Positions 6,773 to 8,778 of a stretch of DNA of 8,778 nt are shown one piece after another. The stretch lies in contig RQCD01000102.1 in assembly GCA_008668455.1 (NCBI GenBank), positions 1 to 8,778 of the forward strand, given 5' to 3'. The first letter of the stretch is position 1; each line of letters begins with the position of its first letter. The notes below the pieces were generated by a model. The model made no database searches and was not told the DNA's origin. It worked only from the letters and a program-made list of their open reading frames with translations. Both the position numbers and the translations under genes were made by a program. Source of the stretch: Clostridia bacterium (GTDB taxonomy: Bacteria; Bacillota; Clostridia; UBA1381).

Positions 6773-8778
6773 ATGAAAAAAATCGCAGGAGCTATCGCAG
6801 TTCTTTTGGGAACAATGGCGGTATCCCAGGCATATGCAGAGGTTATCCCTGCAACCTATTTCACAAACATCAAGCTTAAGACAGATTTATATGTAAAAAA
6901 CGGAAATCAAACGCATGTCTTGTCAGATGGATATGCAGATAATGATCACTCCGCATATTTTTCTGAGCCGACAGACGAAGATGATCGTTTTTTGAATGAG
7001 CGTTATTTTGAAGCATATCTGCATCAGATGGCAATGGTGGACTCCGTTGAATTATGGTCGACTGTACATGCCTGGGGATATGAGCATCAGACCATTCGAA
7101 AAATAAAAATTAGATACTATGACGGATCAGCCGGAGAGTGGAAATGGGTAGACAATGGAACGGAATTTGATGTCAATTATGTAAACCAAGGAAACTTTTG
7201 GCTTGCTACTGTGGCGCTTCCGGAGGCAGTGGAAACCAATCGAGTAAGAATTTATCTTGTCTCGCGGACACAAGGAGATCACGGAGATATTCGTTTGGAC
7301 GAATTTCGGGTAAACGGAACAGTCACCGGACAGAAATATAATAACAATAATCTTTTATACCGATCAAAAATCACTACACTGGAGGATTCCGCTTTCGCGC
7401 AAACGCTTGCGGACGGAAAAATGGATCTGTCCACAGAAAAAAGCAGCCGCGTAGGAACAGCGGAAAGTCCATATGCAGTTACAATGGATTTTGAGGGTGA
7501 GCAGTATCAATTAAATGGTTTCAACATGATTTCAGAGTATATGAAGCACGGCATTACAGAGATGACTCTGCAATATGCAATCGGAAACCATTGGGTGGAC
7601 GCACAGACGTTTCAGTATGATTTGTCAGAATCAAGCAGTTATGCGATGGGTTCACTGGAAAATCCAATACTATATAGCAGCTCGTTGCTTCAGCCGGTTT
7701 CCTCTGATAAGTTTCGCCTTTTAATCACCGGCTGCAAGTCAAGCGACTTTTTCCGGATTGGCGAACTGATGGTGAACGGAGCAAAATCCTCCGCAGGAAC
7801 GGTAGAATTATCTGATAAAATTACAAAGACCGCAGAGGGAGAGTATTTAAAAGCAGAGAGTCTTACGGCATTTACCCCCAAGGCAATTCTGATCCAGTCC
7901 CCGGCGGCAGGAAATGCAGAAATCGGCTACTTTGAAAATGATTCCTTTGTTTCCGTTCAGAATACGGAGCTTTCCGAGGGAGAGAATTTCATCTTAACCG
8001 AGATTTCAACAGCAGTAAAAAATCTTGCTGTAAAATTTGAGCATGCAGCAGACTGCACCCTTTCCATCTATGGAACGGATGAATATGCAGCATTAGACGG
8101 AAAATTAGAAGTATTTAAGACAGAGAAAAAATATAGCGAATATGAAAGTTTAAATTCAGAAATCGAGGCAATTTCTGATGCAGACACTAAGGCATATTAT
8201 GAAAAAAAATTAGAGGACATTTTAGCAGGAATCGTCGAGTCGCAAAGCGTGACCGTGTCCGGTTTTGACGCGGCAAAAAGAACGTTCCGGTTAGACGCAA
8301 GCGTTTACGGAGCGGATCAGAGCCAGGTAACTGTTCTGATCAAAGCGCCGAGCGGTGCGGAGGATACGCAGACGCTGGCTCTGACAGACGGCAAGCTCAC
8401 CGGTACACTTCCGGTTACCTCAGCTGAAAACGGTATCTACACCGTAACCGTCAAAGCCTTTTCCAAGGATTTGACCGCAAGCTTAGAAACAAGAGCCGCT
8501 TACGAGGGAACAGACATCAAAACCTTTTCCTTAGACGGCACAAACGGAACGGTCAGCGGAACGTCAATTAAAGTAACGATCCCGGCAGGAAGTACCAAGA
8601 AAGACAGAGTTCCAAGCTTTACCCTGTCCGATGGCGCAAAGCTGTATTTCGGTGAGGAAGACTTAAAAACCGGAGAAACTAAAATTGATTTTACAAATGA
8701 TGTGAAATTTAAGGTGGTTGCAGAAAACGGAACACAAAAAACCTACACTGTTTCGGGTACCATCGCATCCTCCGGAAC
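6773..8778 (+). CDS. Secreted multi-module protein: two discoidin-like modules, helical spacer, Ig-like and DUF5018-like repeats (3' partial)
   Basis: The frame is open from the ATG at 6773 to the right edge, giving 668 residues with no stop; the true C-terminus is outside. A signal peptide is cut after about Ala22 (VSQAYA|EVI). An A-type module (about 24-182) has IRYYDGSAGEWKW, RVRIY and the closing IRLDEFRVNG, matching module A1 of the preceding protein. A B-type module (about 190-336) opens with LLYRSKIT and closes with FFRIGELMVNG. Residues 337-437 look like a further beta domain. A charged helical stretch at about 438-492 (KYSEYESLNSEIEAI) may act as a spacer. An Ig-like unit (493-578, GIYTVTVKAFS) follows, then a unit from about 580 with 'IKTFSLDG..G.VSGTSIKV', an 'F.LSDGAKLYFG' strand and 'ENGTQKTYTVSG'. 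The last resembles DUF5018-type surface repeats. No catalytic domain is seen so far; one could follow downstream. The gene is a likely paralogue of gene 4 and shares its transcript. Confidence 0.85.
   Translation, partial: MKKIAGAIAVLLGTMAVSQAYAEVIPATYFTNIKLKTDLYVKNGNQTHVLSDGYADNDHSAYFSEPTDEDDRFLNERYFEAYLHQMAMVDSVELWSTVHAWGYEHQTIRKIKIRYYDGSAGEWKWVDNGTEFDVNYVNQGNFWLATVALPEAVETNRVRIYLVSRTQGDHGDIRLDEFRVNGTVTGQKYNNNNLLYRSKITTLEDSAFAQTLADGKMDLSTEKSSRVGTAESPYAVTMDFEGEQYQLNGFNMISEYMKHGITEMTLQYAIGNHWVDAQTFQYDLSESSSYAMGSLENPILYSSSLLQPVSSDKFRLLITGCKSSDFFRIGELMVNGAKSSAGTVELSDKITKTAEGEYLKAESLTAFTPKAILIQSPAAGNAEIGYFENDSFVSVQNTELSEGENFILTEISTAVKNLAVKFEHAADCTLSIYGTDEYAALDGKLEVFKTEKKYSEYESLNSEIEAISDADTKAYYEKKLEDILAGIVESQSVTVSGFDAAKRTFRLDASVYGADQSQVTVLIKAPSGAEDTQTLALTDGKLTGTLPVTSAENGIYTVTVKAFSKDLTASLETRAAYEGTDIKTFSLDGTNGTVSGTSIKVTIPAGSTKKDRVPSFTLSDGAKLYFGEEDLKTGETKIDFTNDVKFKVVAENGTQKTYTVSGTIASSG

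Noticed and set aside
6768..6776. Tiny ATG-GCA-TGA frame overlapping the start of gene 5
   Set aside because: It is only 2 nt from the Shine-Dalgarno sequence, too close for efficient initiation, and is best explained by chance.
6607..6879. Open frame of 90 codons on the + strand across the gene 4/gene 5 junction
   Set aside because: It covers the end of gene 4, the hairpin and the signal peptide of gene 5 in another frame; the product is Arg-rich without any domain.

Overview
The window looks like part of a chromosomal operon from a low-to-mid GC Gram-positive anaerobe of the Clostridia. This rests on the strong AGGAGG-type ribosome binding sites before every gene, a YesM/YesN-type two-component pair, Lys-rich lipoprotein-independent signal peptides with AxA cleavage sites, and an S-layer-homology-like secreted protein. 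A gut or plant-polysaccharide-degrading clostridium is a reasonable guess, but the genus cannot be fixed from sequence alone.

All five genes lie on the + strand with short junctions, and no convincing internal promoter was seen. The order is: (1) the 3' part of a sensor histidine kinase gene, cut by the left edge (to 1057); (2) a response regulator with an AraC-type DNA-binding domain (1050-1787), overlapping the kinase gene by 8 nt; (3) an 852-residue secreted protein with a degenerate SLH-like N-terminus and a long beta-rich body (1816-4374); (4) a 758-residue secreted protein made of four tandem discoidin-like beta modules plus a C-terminal Ig/FN3-like domain (4425-6701); (5) a related secreted protein with two discoidin-like modules, a helical spacer and Ig-like/DUF5018-like repeats, cut by the right edge (6773-8778+). 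The last two junctions each carry an RNA hairpin that lacks a downstream U-tract.

Working model (inference): the membrane kinase senses an extracellular cue, probably a carbohydrate or cell-wall state, and phosphorylates the AraC-type regulator. The regulator controls a set of surface or secreted proteins in the same transcript: a possible wall-anchored protein plus two multi-module, probably glycan-binding proteins. No catalytic domain is visible in the three secreted proteins within this window. The most interesting features are the pairing of a YesMN-type system with structural surface proteins instead of a sugar transporter, the alternating A-B-A-B module pattern shared by genes 4 and 5, and the two intercistronic hairpins. 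No RNA genes, CRISPR arrays, insertion sequences or attachment sites were seen, and no gene-free stretch exceeds about 75 nt.
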